A stretch of DNA of 64,000 nt from Anticarsia gemmatalis (GCF_050436995.1 NC_134766.1:1426001-1490000); one strand, 5' to 3'; numbered from the stretch's first letter, positions 1 to 11,922 are shown. Numbers and translations: made by a program. The notes: generated by a model from the sequence alone, not told the origin.

Positions 1-2943
1 ATATAACATTAATAGTATTAAGGACAGGAAAATCTATGTTATTGACACGTCTATCGATATTGTTGTATGGGGTTCGCCGGCCGGTAATCAGTTACGACTT
101 AAAGTTAATCTTAGTTGCGGTTTTTTTCATAAATGGATGGCCGCTTAGTACCTAATATCGTTCTTTACATTGAAAGCAGCTGGTTTCGCCCATGTTTGAC
201 TAGTTAATTGCACAAGCATACATACAAGACGCATTAATCTTATTTTCATCCAGTGTATTCCATTATTAATTTTATCAAATATCTACATTGTGTCCATTGT
301 TTGCAAAATATCCACGATGCAAGTTAGATTATTAGTAGAGTAGTAGTAGTGTAGATTATCTTTTTTTAGATCATCTACAATAGGTTGGAACGCCGGAAGG
401 GGACCTCCGTAGAGATACGTACACAGGCCTTATTAGTAACGTCCTTCCGTCAGGTGTATTGGACTCACGAAATAAAACCACGTGCTCACGTTTAGAACAA
501 AACAGTAGTTTATAAATACAAGAAACTTGAGTAATATGACCGCGATTTCGTCCATGTTTCAAGACGAAGACTTAATACTTAGAACAAGAAACAGGCTTGC
601 GATTAAGAAAAGATTGTTGGAAATTGATCCAATAGTTACAGGGTTTCCCCCATAACATACGAAAAGTGTGGATTTAGTATACGATACTATCCTAAATCCA
701 CACTTCGAATTTTATATTACATATTAGGTAGGTACCTAACGGTTCAGCCGTTTTGGCGTAGAAATATAAAATACCAACACTCACTTACGCATTCATAATA
801 AAAAGATGTATTATAAGTATGTATGATACTTTGGATTTCAGTATAAGTTTACTTTCATGATAAAGATAGTCATGCAAAACGTATTTAATATTTACAAATA
901 GTTATTATTTTTCTATAAACATGGCGAGGAAGCCGCGTTCGTAACACAAACAAACACACACGCACACACACACAAACACACACATAACATATAATTCGCA
1001 GTATTTCCTGTGTAATTTGAGTACTACTGTAGTGCATCAATTCTAGGTATTAAAGGTAGGTATTGTGCTGTTGCTAAGTAATTTAGGTCTGCTTGGAAAA
1101 AAATGCAGGGTGCGTCGATGAGCTATTGCGTTTAGTCAGAATAGTCGACCAAAAGTCCTTTGCATTGTTGTCTGCGTACTGTGCCTTATGAAACACGGAG
1201 TAGCTATGTTCAAGATGGTCACCCATCCACAGAACGACCTCGGCATGCGTAGCTTAACCTCAGAGATCGATCCGGCTGTTGTTAACAAAGCGAAACTACA
1301 AACTCGGAATTAATGCAAAAACAATGGCTATATTTCTGACTTTCATTATAGACTTGGTGAATCTAAAATTATGAGTACGATTTCTACCGCTCTTGTGGCG
1401 TCATCTTCGATTAAAAACGTTTCTTTGTGCAAAAGTGACTATTTGATAAAATATTCTCCATTGTAATAATTTATCATAGTTTGATGTTTACTCACTTTTA
1501 TTTGAGAGTAATACAAATATTATTGGGGTAAATGACACTTTGACCCTATTTCATCTGCGATGAGTCATTTGTTTAACTATAAAAATGAACTGCACATGTT
1601 CAAATACCTAAGTAAATTATCGGTTAAAATAATATGTTATTACTTATTACAAATAACTGGTGCAAAAGTTCAATTTTATGCGGTTTTGTGGTTGATTGAT
1701 TATGCGCATTATTATTATATAATATATATGTACTTATATTTTAGCTTCTGTCCACAACTTAGTCAGCGTAGAATAATATGCCATTGTTAATCCAGATTCA
1801 TCAAAATCCATTTAGTACAGTTATTCAGCTGTAATATAGCTGTACTTTATAGCTTAAAAAAGCTGAACAGTATTTTTTTTGTTTAAATGCATTTTTTTCA
1901 TAAAATAATGTTATAGCGCCGTAATATTAATGCAGTAAGCAGTAACAATAGGTGCGCTTATTGCTCATCCGATACTGACTAAGTACCTACCTACCCTGTG
2001 TGCGTGTACGAAAATAGAGTAGGTAGGTTAGTATCGAAGTATTTCCTTAATTTACGGAATTTCATTTCAAAGAACGAAAGTAGATAATCCTGTACTTTCG
2101 GGTAGCAGGTAGTCCCACAGTATTTTCAGTAAAACCTGAAATTGTAAACCATTTTTTATTAGTATGCCCGCGTATGCTACGTTTTATACGAATCAAGCAA
2201 CAATTTTAGATGACGCATACAATTTTAATGTAGGCTAGCACGCAAGCCGTCTGCTTGCGATGTGAATAGGTATGTTCAATCATTTATTGTACTTTAAAGG
2301 TGAATTTACAAGAATCGCATTACATAATCATCCTATAGCTACTTAATACTAGCTGATTGGCGTGTTTTGTAAAAAAAAAATATGAGAGAGAGAGAGAAAG
2401 CTGTCCATGTTTGACTTCATGTTTTTCACTATCTCCATACAAAATTAAAAGCGATTCAGCAGTTAAACCATGCCAGCATGACAGATAGTACCAGTATGGA
2501 CTGTATAAGAGCAAAAAAAACACATTTTGCCTAACCCGGGCATCAAACCTAACAATCCGTTGTCGTATAGACACAACAATATTGGTCAAGGCGAGCTATC
2601 AATACATTCTGTACTCGTTCAAGATTGCGTTGATACATTGACCTCTGACCTCTAGATAAAAGTTCAGCACATAACACATCTAGCCTCTTTGTCTTAAGTT
2701 ATTTACTTGATAAGAGTAATGATGCTCTATTTAACATTATTACTATCTAACGAGTGTTGATTTATATTTTTCTATAGGTACTATCACTAAATCCGGCCAA
2801 ATATATCTCTTGTACTATTAAGGGATTTAAATCGTATTTCCCAATTCCAAAAACAGCCGCTATTCCTCCCTGTCATAGTTATTTGAAAGAGGGTTTCAGG
2901 ACAATTTATCTAAGTACTTTATGTATCTCTTACCCGTGTTTGG
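1..2943. other. Non-coding, repeat-bearing DNA upstream of the TIR element
   Basis: Probably intron of the proteinase gene, though no first exon was found. It holds a 5S-like SINE piece (about 117-170), a short hairpin (660-708), a CA-rich microsatellite (943-985), a 5S-like SINE on the minus strand (about 1130-1290) and a short GA run (2383-2398). The short open frames here show no protein-like features. Confidence 0.5.
1130..1290 (-). repeat. 5S rRNA-derived SINE copy
   Basis: Read on the minus strand it contains GGTTAAGC..GCATGCCGAGGTCGTTCTGTGGATGGGTGACC, matching the order of box A, intermediate element and box C of 5S rRNA, then CTCCGTGTTTC..AAGGCAC. The same unit recurs at 16440-16575 and 25065-25140. 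Confidence 0.6.
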
Positions 2944-3829
2944 GGTATATTCCCGGTGTCCACCCCCTGCTTGTCCACCCCGGGTGGACAGAGACACAAA
3001 TCTTTTAAAAAGTTCTCGGTGTCCACCCCTGGGGGACAGTGAGAATTAATTTTAAATTATTCCCGCTGGCCACCCCGGGTGGACAAAGATACGAGTTTCA
3101 TATTACTACTCTCGATGTTCACCGCCGGTGGACAAAGCCACTGCTTAAATAAACATTCTCAATGTCCACGCTTGCTGGAATTGGGTGTAAATAATTATAA
3201 CAAAATTAATTAAGTAGGTATATAGTTTAATCATATTATCAACATCTTTTACTTTTGCAATGTACACAAATAATTATCACAATAGGTATTAATCAAAGTC
3301 ACGAAAAATCTTTACATCCTCATCCTTTCTAGAAATAAATCAGTATTGAAGTCCCCATTGACAAGTCCCATTCGCATGTCGTGAATAAAATGATCACTTA
3401 AAATATATTTTTTACGTTTATTGTTATAACTTATACCTTGGTTTAATAAGTGCCGTAACTTAGGGTCAATCAACATTATATGGGAAAACACACAATAGAT
3501 AGGGTACCTACTTCTATTTACCCTAGAGATGTTGATAATATGATTAAACTATATACTAAAATAATTAATTTGTTATAATTATTTACACCCAATTCCAGCA
3601 AGCGTGGACATTGAGAATGTTTATTTAAGCAGTGGCTTTGTCCACCGGCGGTGAACATCGAGAGTAGTAATATGAAACTCGTATCTTTGTCCACCCGGGG
3701 TGGCCAGCGGGAATAATTTAAAATTAATTCTCACTGTCCCCCAGGGGTGGACACCGAGAACTTTTTAAAAGATTTGTGTCTCTGTCCACCCGGGGTGGAC
3801 AAGCAGGGGGTGGACACCGGGAATATACC
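2944..3829. mobile_element. Non-autonomous DNA transposon with ~303-bp inverted repeats and 8-bp TSD
   Basis: Left arm 2944-3247 and right arm 3527-3829 are inverted copies. The outer ~245 bp look identical by eye and there are small indels near the inner ends. Termini are GGTATATTCCCGG and its complement. The 8-mer GTGTTTGG flanks both sides (2936-2943 and 3830-3837), a clean target-site duplication. Each arm carries about five subterminal copies of a unit like TTCYCGGTGTCCACC, spaced tens of bases apart and often paired with GGTGGACA to make quasi-palindromes. It lies in the presumed first intron of the proteinase gene. The near-identical arms argue for a recent insertion. An 8-bp TSD fits hAT, P or Merlin-like groups, but the ends do not look like hAT CAGNG. 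Confidence 0.85.
3312..3476 (-). pseudogene. Short ORF in the centre of the TIR element
   Basis: On the minus strand a 54-codon frame starts MLIDPKLRHLLNQGISY and ends FLERMRM then TAA. The frame stays open upstream into the right inverted repeat. The stretch SYNNKRKKYILSDHF followed by MGLVNGDFNTDLF reads like a protein rather than noise. It may be a relic of the element's own transposase or a captured host exon. I do not recognise it. Confidence 0.35.
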
Positions 3830-4071
3830 GTGTTTGGGACAATGGGCTTTTCATAGCTATAATACGATTTATTTTATTTATTAATACGATTCAGAGGCCA
3901 AAGTTAGACGAGGCTAAGCCTACTCAAGTCATCAAAGACACCAGTCAACTCACAAGTTCAAGACCTCCCTAAAACCAAAATTCACCACCAGGTGAATGAT
4001 TACCAGCGAGAAGGATACTTATAATAAAACTTTAATAGCAAATACTAAAGGTCGTAATTCTTTGTCGACAG

Positions 4072-7000
4072 GTTTGACAGCAAGGCGGGTAAATCTCGTA
4101 TCGACTACTATGGCGCCATGGTGAAGACTTACCAGATCTCTTCAGACTCCTACAAGCCATATGGAACATCTATTAAGGTATGTATATATTGTATATTTTA
4201 TTTTATTGTATGACTGCACCCTGTGGTTCGAGCTGAAAATGCAACTGGTGATCATAAAGTCTCGGGGTCGATTCTCGTGCAGTGTTATATGATTTTCCGC
4301 TGAAGGAATGTTCTCGGTAGTGATACGGAGTTTGGTAAGAAATGAAGTATTTGAGTACTTAATAATATTCTATATCTTAATAGTTAATAGTCTAGTCTTT
4401 TTTTACATGTACCGTGACCAACAGTATAAACAAAAAATACGAGTGTTCATGGCATTTGTTGCAAGAAAATATGTAGAAGAAATCTTGTTTTTTTTTAAAT
4501 TATTGAAATTGTTACCCTCACCTTAATTTGGTGGACAGTACTACTCGTCTCTTTACGGTATTCGGACGATAATAACCGCTACTTATGTTCCAGATTGCTC
4601 CGGTAACAACGGAGACGGTCCTGAACCAGGAGATGTGCCTGCAAGTGAACGGCTCCTCAGACAGCCCTGTCAGCATACAGACTGTTCTGCCTGATATGAC
4701 TGACTTCAAGTTTATTGGTAAGTTAATTTATCATTAGCATGTTGAATTGTCACTGTGGTCCTAGTAAATTCAAATTAATTTTTGTGATTGAGTATTTGAC
4801 TGTCGTTCCTGAATGCAAATGAGATTCTGATATCTGTCGTTAATATTCTGAACTGGATTCCTGCAATTCGAAGGAATTGTTTTTCTAATGGCGTAATTAT
4901 TAAATGGCGAATCGGCTAAAATGCCTTGGATGAGGTCCTCGACTTGTGAGGGTAGCTAGGCTACTAACTAGTTCTATTTTGCCACAGGCTCGTGGAATTG
5001 AAGTTACGGTAGTGCCCATAACCCTACCAAATATTAAACCCATTTTCAGCAATTTGTTAAGAAATTAAACATCACTAAGTCCATATTTTACAATATCATG
5101 GATGTCCTTTATACCTTTGTGGTTTGTTACAATGGTTTAAATATAATATTATTTGTCTTCTAGGCACAGAGACGATGGAGGACTCAGACACGGCCAAGTG
5201 GCAGATGGTACAGACAATAGGCAACAAGCTGAACAAGTACACCATGTGGGTGAAACACAGGAAGACTCTGAAGGGAGAGTCTATTCCTATCCCTGTCAGG
5301 TTAGTGTTTGACGAACTTTGTGTTTGTATAAATATACGGTTAAATCATAACTTTTTAACTGGCTGACTGACTCCTGTCAGCCTGCGACCACGGCGAGTGC
5401 AACCTGCGCCGAAACGCTAGGCATTTTAAGGTAAAATGCGTGTTCGCGTTAATTCCCGTATTATATTATACATTATACGGTTAAAGTTGTTAAACGCAAA
5501 TTTCGAAAGTGTCTAAACTATAGTGGTGATTTTTTAACACTTTTTTATACTCGGTTACTCCCTTTTCCATTAGTTTCTACGTGCTAACATAATTTTATGT
5601 GGGGTCAGCTAAATCGTATTTTTTATCTATACCTACTATACCTACTAATACCTACTAATATTTTAATATTAGACTGCCTCCGTGGCGCAGTGGTTTAGGT
5701 CGCCACGCCGATACCACTGCAACGGGAGGTCGTGGGTTCGATTCCCACACGGGACAATTATTTGTGCGATCCACAAATAATTGTTTCGGGTCTGGTTGTG
5801 CTTTGTGTCCGTTGTTTGTATGTTTGTAAAAGTCCCCGTGACACAAGAGCAATTCTTAGTGCGGGAGTTGTCTTTTGTCTTTTAAAGAGAAAAATATTAT
5901 AAAGCTGAAGAGTTTGTTTGTTTGAACGCGCTAATCTCAGGAACTACTGGTCCGATTTGAAAAAATCTTTCAGTATTAGATAGCCCATTTATCGAGGAAG
6001 GTTATAGGCTATATATCATCACGCTACGACTAATAGGAGCAGAGTACGAGAAAAAAAATGTTACAAAAACGGGGAAAAATTTCACTCATTCTTCTTATGT
6101 GACGCAAGCGAAGTTTCGCGGGTCAGCTAGTTCGAATATATTTTTTTCAAGTTTCTTAACACACCAATCGGTGTAGCTGTATATTTGAATATAAACGTTT
6201 ATGAAGATCATGTGCTATCTAAAATGACGCTACGAACTATAGGAGTAAAGTTAGTACTCCCAGAGTTGGTTGGTTTTCCCAACACCTATGTAATTATTAT
6301 TTTGTTCTCAGGTACGAGATGAAAGGTTTCAACTCACTGTTGGGCTCTCACTACGACCACTACTACCTGGACTACACAGACTATGATGTGGAGGACATTG
6401 ACCCCACCGTGTTCAATGTAGATGACAGTAAGTATCGTTTTATCTTTCCTTATTTAATAATAGACGAAGGGCTAGTTTCACGGCTTCTAGATAAGTGTCG
6501 GATAATCTACCTGAAAGATAAAGTGCCAGTTTACCACTTGATCGATTTAATCTATACAAAAACAATTGAACCACGGCAATGCATAAGTGTTGTTGTCAAT
6601 TAAGATTACAGTCGTTAAGCCATGACAAAGGCCTTTGGGCGGCTTAAACAACTTTGACACTAGGTTGACCACTTACCACACGACAAGAAGATCCACAGTA
6701 GAAGTTCCCAGTCTAGTTGTAATACTCGGTGTTTGTATGTGTACTAAAATATAACTTTGTTAATTGCAGTATCGAAATGCTCGTCGTTCCCCGGTCCGGG
6801 CAACCGTCATTACGCTACCTTCAATCCTATGATGGAGTTCGTACACCCAGCTAGAGACGAACATGTTCACCATGAGTTTGACAGGTAACAACTCTTATTA
6901 CTACACCTTATGTTACATAGGTTTTATGTTACACATTGGGCCTGCTTATGTACAGCTAAATATAGCAGTGGTGTGACTGTTGAACAAAGTAGATAACGTA

Positions 7001-10000
7001 AATAAACTAAATCTCCTATCAAAATAAATTTAAGAAATTTTGTTAATAATAAAAACTAAAAATCGAAAATGCAATAAAAAGTCAGAATAATAAATGAAAA
7101 TTACGTGGATATTGTATAACGAAATTACCAAATCCCTTGGTAGCTTTTTTGAGTAAGAAAGCATGTTGTGCCGACTTACTTAATGTTGGATAAGGTTAAA
7201 ACAAAAAAGAAGATGTTTATTGGTGATAGTTACTTTTTATGTAGTAAATTAACACATTTATATTACAGGTTCAAGAGGAAACACAACAAGCAGTACGCCA
7301 GTGCTATCGAACATGAGAAGAGGCTGAATCTCTTCAGACAAAATCTCAGGTAAAATAAGTTTAATTGATTATAACTTGCCGTCACAATTGAATAAAGGTC
7401 TAAATCATTCTTGTGACAAATAAAGTACCTTTGGCTAATTGATCAATTCATTTCATCAATAATACAATCAAATTGTAAAAATATTATCTATAGTAGCCTG
7501 GACTATTTTCTTTCCCAGTATTATGTTTGTTTGTTGAAATAATAACGAATGTATGTGTTTGTTTGTAGGTTTATATACTCGCACAACCGCGCCCGGCGCA
7601 GTTTCCGCCTGGCGGTGAACCACCTCGCCGACCGCACCGACGCCGAGCTCGCCGCGCTCCGGGGCAGGAGGTACTCCGGACCTAACCAGGGTAAGTGTTT
7701 ATACTATCAATACTTTTCATCTACCATGCCGCGGCTGTTTGCTGTGACTAGAGTAACAAAGCTTGTATTGTATTGCACTAAAATTCATTGACGAATACAG
7801 GATGCTAAGAAGTTCACATCTAACCAAAATACCAGGTTCAAGCTTGTTATAATAGTGTAGTTGACTACCAGTCACATCAGTTACTCTTTATGAAATGTTT
7901 AAAACACATTTTAGTATAGAAATACGACAAAGTGACGTCACTATACCGTATTTTCGTTGGCATCAAAGCACACAAATTTTAATATTTATTTGTTGACCAA
8001 TTCAACTACCTTCATAGTACAGATATTTATATGGTTGCCACTTTGCTTCTATGAAATTTGCATTAGTTTTAAAGCACTCTGGGAAGGGGGAGCTTCCGAT
8101 TATCATATGTTTTTTTTTTATTGGACCAGAAGTTTCTGATTTGGGCGCGCTAAAATATCATATTTACTGTATAATGTTCTTTACTTATTATGATTTTGTT
8201 GCAGGTCTACCTTTCCCGTACAGTGAGTCGTTACTGAAGGTTGAAGCAGACAAGTTGCCTACCGAGTATGACTGGAGGCTGTTTGGTGCTGTCACACCTG
8301 TCAAAGGTAAGAAAATATAAAGATAATCAAGAAATTGTGTCTCTTTACTTGCTTATTTTTTGTGTTTGAGGTGTAAGTTTTTATTGGTTTTGAGTTTAAA
8401 TGTAAATTTATCTATAGGTATTTATATTATTTATCTATTAAAAAATATATAAGTAGGGTTATCAGTTGTTTAGTTACCATAGTAGCTCTGCTTAGTTAGG
8501 AGTCTGATGGTCTTGTGTAAGTTTCCAAAATATAATTATGCATCATAATTGACTGTCTCAGAGATTAAGGTCGCCATGCCGCTACTGTTGCGTCGGGAGG
8601 TAGTTGGTTGATCGTAGGAACGATTATTTGTGTGATTCACAAATAATTGTTCGGGTCTGGTTGTATTTTGTGTCCGTTGTTTGTATCTTTGTAAAAGTCC
8701 TTGCGACACGAGAGTAATTATTTTTTATATCTTTTTTTATTTAATATAATTGATTGTATTGTCCAGACCAGTCGGTGTGCGGGTCGTGCTGGTCGTTCGG
8801 CACGACGGGCGCGGTGGAGGGTGCGCTGTTCCTGCACAACGGCAACACGCTCGTGCGACTGTCGCAGCAGGCGCTCGTCGACTGCTCCTGGGGGTACGTA
8901 CCACCAATCACCACCACCGCACACCACCTTCTACCACCACTCATAACCACGTAATACCACTCACCACCACTCAACACCACTCACCACCACTCAACACCAC
9001 TCACCACCGATCACCACCACCGATCACCACCACTCACCACCTCTCACCACCACTGACCACCACTGACCACCACCCTCTACCACTCATTAGCACGCAATAC
9101 CACTGACCACCACTGACCACCACCTACTACCGCGCACCACCACTCATCACCACTCTACACCACTCTCCACCATCCACCACCACGCAATACTGCGAGCTCG
9201 CAATACCATCGCTTACAACCGTATTTAAGACAATAACTTTTATCAGTCATTTTATATAGACGCCTCATTTAACCAATGCCCTGTTAAAATTACCTTTTCG
9301 TTCTTGCGGGTGGCATAGAAAACCTGTATTTGCCATAAACATTTACTAAAGCATCGTTGTGACACAATTAAGCCAGACACCGTATTTTTTATGATCTCTT
9401 GCACCAATTCGATGTACATTGCTGACTTCGCTTCGCTTTTTCCTTAGCTTATTATTCCGCGAGGAGACATGTGCTTTGCGACACTACAATAAAAGGTTAT
9501 ATTTATATTTTTTACTTATATATTTATTGTTATATATAAAGTTTCGGTAACAACGGTTGTGACGGCGGTGAAGATTTCCGCGCGTACCAGTGGATCATGA
9601 AGCATGGTCTGCCCACTGAGGAAGACTATGGCGGCTATTTGGGACAGGTGCGTATTATTTATTACTTACAGTTAACCAAAAGAACAAAATAGAATTTATT
9701 TTTTTACCACTCGAAAGTCATATTCAAACCTTTATTTATTAAACAAGTTTAGAATCATTATAAGATATAGATTTTCTACATAATAATTAATAATCCGGCG
9801 TTTTAACCATAATAAACTAGTTGTACACGATTCTGTACAATCGGAACCGTCGAGTTTAGAGTGTTTGACATTTCAAATGTACTGCAAAAATAGTTTCTAA
9901 GACGTCCGCTAGAGGCGCTGATCAGATTGTCATACAAAATTTCTCGAAGCTAGTCGGTTGTCGATACTCGATAGTAGTACAGAATTGGGCTACTGTATCA

Positions 10001-11199
10001 AAAAGGTTTCTTTACTCAAAAATCGTCCCGTAAAAATCAGTATTTTATTCTTGATTATGTATTGTTCTGTTGCAGGACGGATACTGTCACATTGATAACG
10101 TGACCGCAGTCACTAAGATCAAGGGTTGGGTCAATGTCACCACTAACAACGAGAATGCGCTCAGGGTAAGTTACAACAGTAAAGTATAACCACTTTAACT
10201 TTAATTATTATTAAAACCTTTCCCTCGTATTCATAAACACACTATAAACCTATTTTATTTAAAAAACGACTTTAATATGTTTTCTCTTTTTCGTTTCGCT
10301 AAGGAGTGAAAGAAACAAAACTCTTTATAAGCCTTTCATAACTAAACATATTTTTATGAATAAGAGGGTTTGTCTATAACTATTGTAGGCCATTTAATGA
10401 CGTAAGTTTTGTTTAAATGCGTAGATTTGTTCCAGAGATACAACACAAACTTATTTGCCCTTAATTAAAAATACTAATTTTAAATACGATTTTCAATGTA
10501 ATATAATATTTGTCTGTTCGTTTGTGTAGTTGGCGATATTCAAGCACGGTCCGATATCAGTGGCTATCGATGCGGCGCACAAGACCTTCAGTTTCTACTC
10601 CAATGGTGTCTACTATGAACCTAAGTGGTAAGAATTATACAACATCATTTTTTTAACCTATTTCTGTCCCACTGCAGGGCAAGGGTCTCCTCCCAAACGA
10701 GGGAGAGGGGTTAGGCCTTGAGTCCACCACGCTAGCCAAGTGCGGGTTGGTAGACTTTGCATGTCCTCAGTAAATGTATTAAACAAAGTTTAGGCATGCA
10801 AGGTTTCCTCACGAGGTTTGCCTTCACCGTTGGAGCATGTGATAATTATTTCTAATACACACATAACTTTGAAAAGTCATTGGTGTGTTGCCTCGGGTTC
10901 GAATCTGCGACCACTTGCGTGGGAGGTATCAACTTATACCACTCGGCTATCGATCGACTATAGATAGGTAATAAAGATAATAAATCTATACTAAACCTTT
11001 TTATTCCCACAGCCACAACAAAGTAGAAGAACTAGACCATGCCGTCCTAGCAGTTGGGTACGGCATCCTCAAGGGGCAGAAGTACTGGCTGATCAAGAAC
11101 TCATGGTCCAACATGTGGGGTAACGACGGCTACGTGCTCATGGCCACCAAGGACAACAACTGTGGTGTCCAGGCCGCACCCACTTATGTACTCATTTAA
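4072..11199 (+). CDS. 26-29-p: 26/29-kDa-type papain-family cysteine proteinase, 13 exons, 5' partial
   Basis: Secreted or lysosomal C1A cysteine endopeptidase. Exons: 4072-4177, 4594-4717, 5164-5299, 6312-6427, 6770-6884, 7269-7349, 7569-7690, 8205-8306, 8767-8893, 9542-9647, 10076-10165, 10530-10627, 11013-11199. All have GT/AG borders and phases join without a stop, giving 502 visible residues. Residues 1-199 form the long N-terminal region special to this family (start FDSKAGKSRIDYYGAMVKTY). About 199-266 is the I29 inhibitor prodomain (E..R..F..N...HN...F.LAVNHLAD). The mature peptidase starts near LPTEYDWR; it shows oxyanion Gln302 and nucleophile Cys308 (QSVCGSCW), GCDGG, His450 (LDHAVLAVGYG) and Asn470 (KNSWSN). 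The C-terminus is CGVQAAPTYVLI. The Drosophila homologue is about 550 residues, so roughly 45 residues with the signal peptide lie in an exon upstream; I found none in 1-4071. The first visible base completes a split codon. All catalytic residues are intact. Confidence 0.93.
5671..5887 (+). repeat. tRNA-derived SINE, near full length
   Basis: Box A-like GTGGCGCAGTGGTTTAGG and box B GGTTCGATTCC are both present, followed by a conserved body (ACAAATAATTGTT, TGTGTCCGTTGTTTGTA, AAAAGTCC) and tail GTGCGGGAGTTGTC. It lies in the intron before the exon at 6312. A Helitron-like copy follows directly. Confidence 0.8.
5890..6133 (+). mobile_element. Helitron-like non-autonomous element
   Basis: Begins AATATTATAAAGCTGAAGAG and ends GCAAGCGAAGTTTCGCGGGTCAGCTAGT. 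The CTAG terminus, followed by T, has a small hairpin upstream, as in Helitrons. It lies in a proteinase intron. Confidence 0.7.
6590..6700 (+). repeat. 3' part of the 5S-type SINE
   Basis: TTGTTGTCAATTAAGATTAC, CGTTAAGCCA, GGGCGGCTTAAACAAC and AGGTTGACCACT match the tail of the full copy at 35022-35275. Confidence 0.6.
8558..8720 (+). repeat. Decayed tRNA-derived SINE
   Basis: Same family as 5671-5887, with the ACAAATAATTGTT and TGTGTCCGTTGTTTGTA body but a damaged tRNA head. It ends about 45 bases before the exon carrying the catalytic Cys. Confidence 0.65.
8896..9192 (+). repeat. CACCACT minisatellite beginning at a splice donor
   Basis: About 300 bp of irregular CACCACTCAC and CACCACTGAC repeats, starting within a few bases of the donor GTACGT at 8894. 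Purines and pyrimidines are strongly asymmetric between strands. Confidence 0.85.
10660..10960 (+). repeat. Lepidopteran-type SINE in a proteinase intron
   Basis: The GGGCAAGGGTCTCCTCCC, GGGTTAGGCCTTGAGTCCAC and GCGGGTTGG motifs recur in part at 12160-12245, 25570-25640, 42560-42780, 45525-45580 (minus) and 47620-47705. The far end carries a tRNA-like TTCGAAT segment. Confidence 0.6.
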
Positions 11200-11354
11200 G
11201 GGTAATTAGGTTAAGAACTGTGAATTTTAGGGTAATTTTGCCTTCTGAATATGTATATATGTCCGATTTGAAAGAAGCGTAGTATGTAGATATAAAAACA
11301 CGTCTTATGCAATATATTTTATGCCCAAATGTAATGTTAAAGTGCTAAATATTA

Positions 11355-11360
11355 AATAAA
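11355..11360 (+). promoter_or_regulatory. Polyadenylation signal of the cysteine proteinase
   Basis: A canonical AATAAA lies 156 bases after the stop codon at 11197-11199, followed by AT-rich sequence. It fits a short 3' UTR. Confidence 0.6.
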
Positions 11361-11607
11361 TTCAATTAAAATTTTGACAAGGGTCTCCTGCCGGTTTGAA
11401 GGAGGGGTTAAAAATATTTAATAATAGTTTCAACTAATTTGGGTACTTTTGGACATTTGCAGTTTTTAGGCAATGGTTTGAGGTCGCAGGTTCGAGTCCC
11501 AGCCATTGAATGCATTGCTGACGTAACCATAAATAGTGTTTGTTTTAAATATTTTTACGCAAGGCAATGTTACCCTAAAATGTGTACTATAATTAAATCT
11601 ATACAAA

Positions 11608-11922
11608 TCAGTTACAAATTAAATTGTGATATAAAAGTGCTTTTAGAACAATTCTCATGTGTTTTCTAAAGGTTTTACGTCTATGTCGTGGTCGAACTAC
11701 TACCTTTATAAGAGATGTGTCCTTTTGGAAATTACATAGTCTATTATAGTACGCGCAGTCCATCTTGAACGGCTTGAAGTTAGGCATCAAAGAACATTTG
11801 CCCGGGTAACGCCTGTTCCAAAAAATGTCACCTGCGCAGCTACTGCTGCTAACTTCAAGCCGGTCTAGATAGATTGCGCGTATTGTACTTGAGTTCATTG
11901 AATTGTTATATTCACATTCCAT
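11608..11922 (-). CDS. Possible Cys-containing exon or ORF, uncertain
   Basis: A 104-codon frame on the minus strand. Its central part (SSSSCAGDIFWNRRYPGKC and later MDCAYYNRLCNFQ) looks protein-like and shares CAGD with the last exon of the 12459-14004 gene. AAG before GTAGTA near 11700 could be a donor. There is no convincing signal peptide or acceptor. Two stretches (about 11770-11784 and 11848-11862) are 14-base inverted copies, which could mean this is a non-coding foldback. It may be a terminal exon of a convergent gene, or chance. Confidence 0.25.
   Translation of the reverse strand: MECEYNNSMNSSTIRAIYLDRLEVSSSSCAGDIFWNRRYPGKCSLMPNFKPFKMDCAYYNRLCNFQKDTSLIKVVVRPRHRRKTFRKHMRIVLKALLYHNLICN

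Noticed and set aside
371..562. 63-codon minus frame
   Set aside because: No signal peptide, domain or splice support; expected by chance in this length of sequence.
5655..5852. 65-codon minus frame with NCPVWESNPRPP
   Set aside because: Antisense of a tRNA-derived SINE; the VWESNPR type peptide is a known by-product of SINE box B.
8718..9106. Several overlapping frames on both strands around the catalytic exon
   Set aside because: Shadows of the proteinase exon 8767-8893 and of the CACCACT minisatellite.
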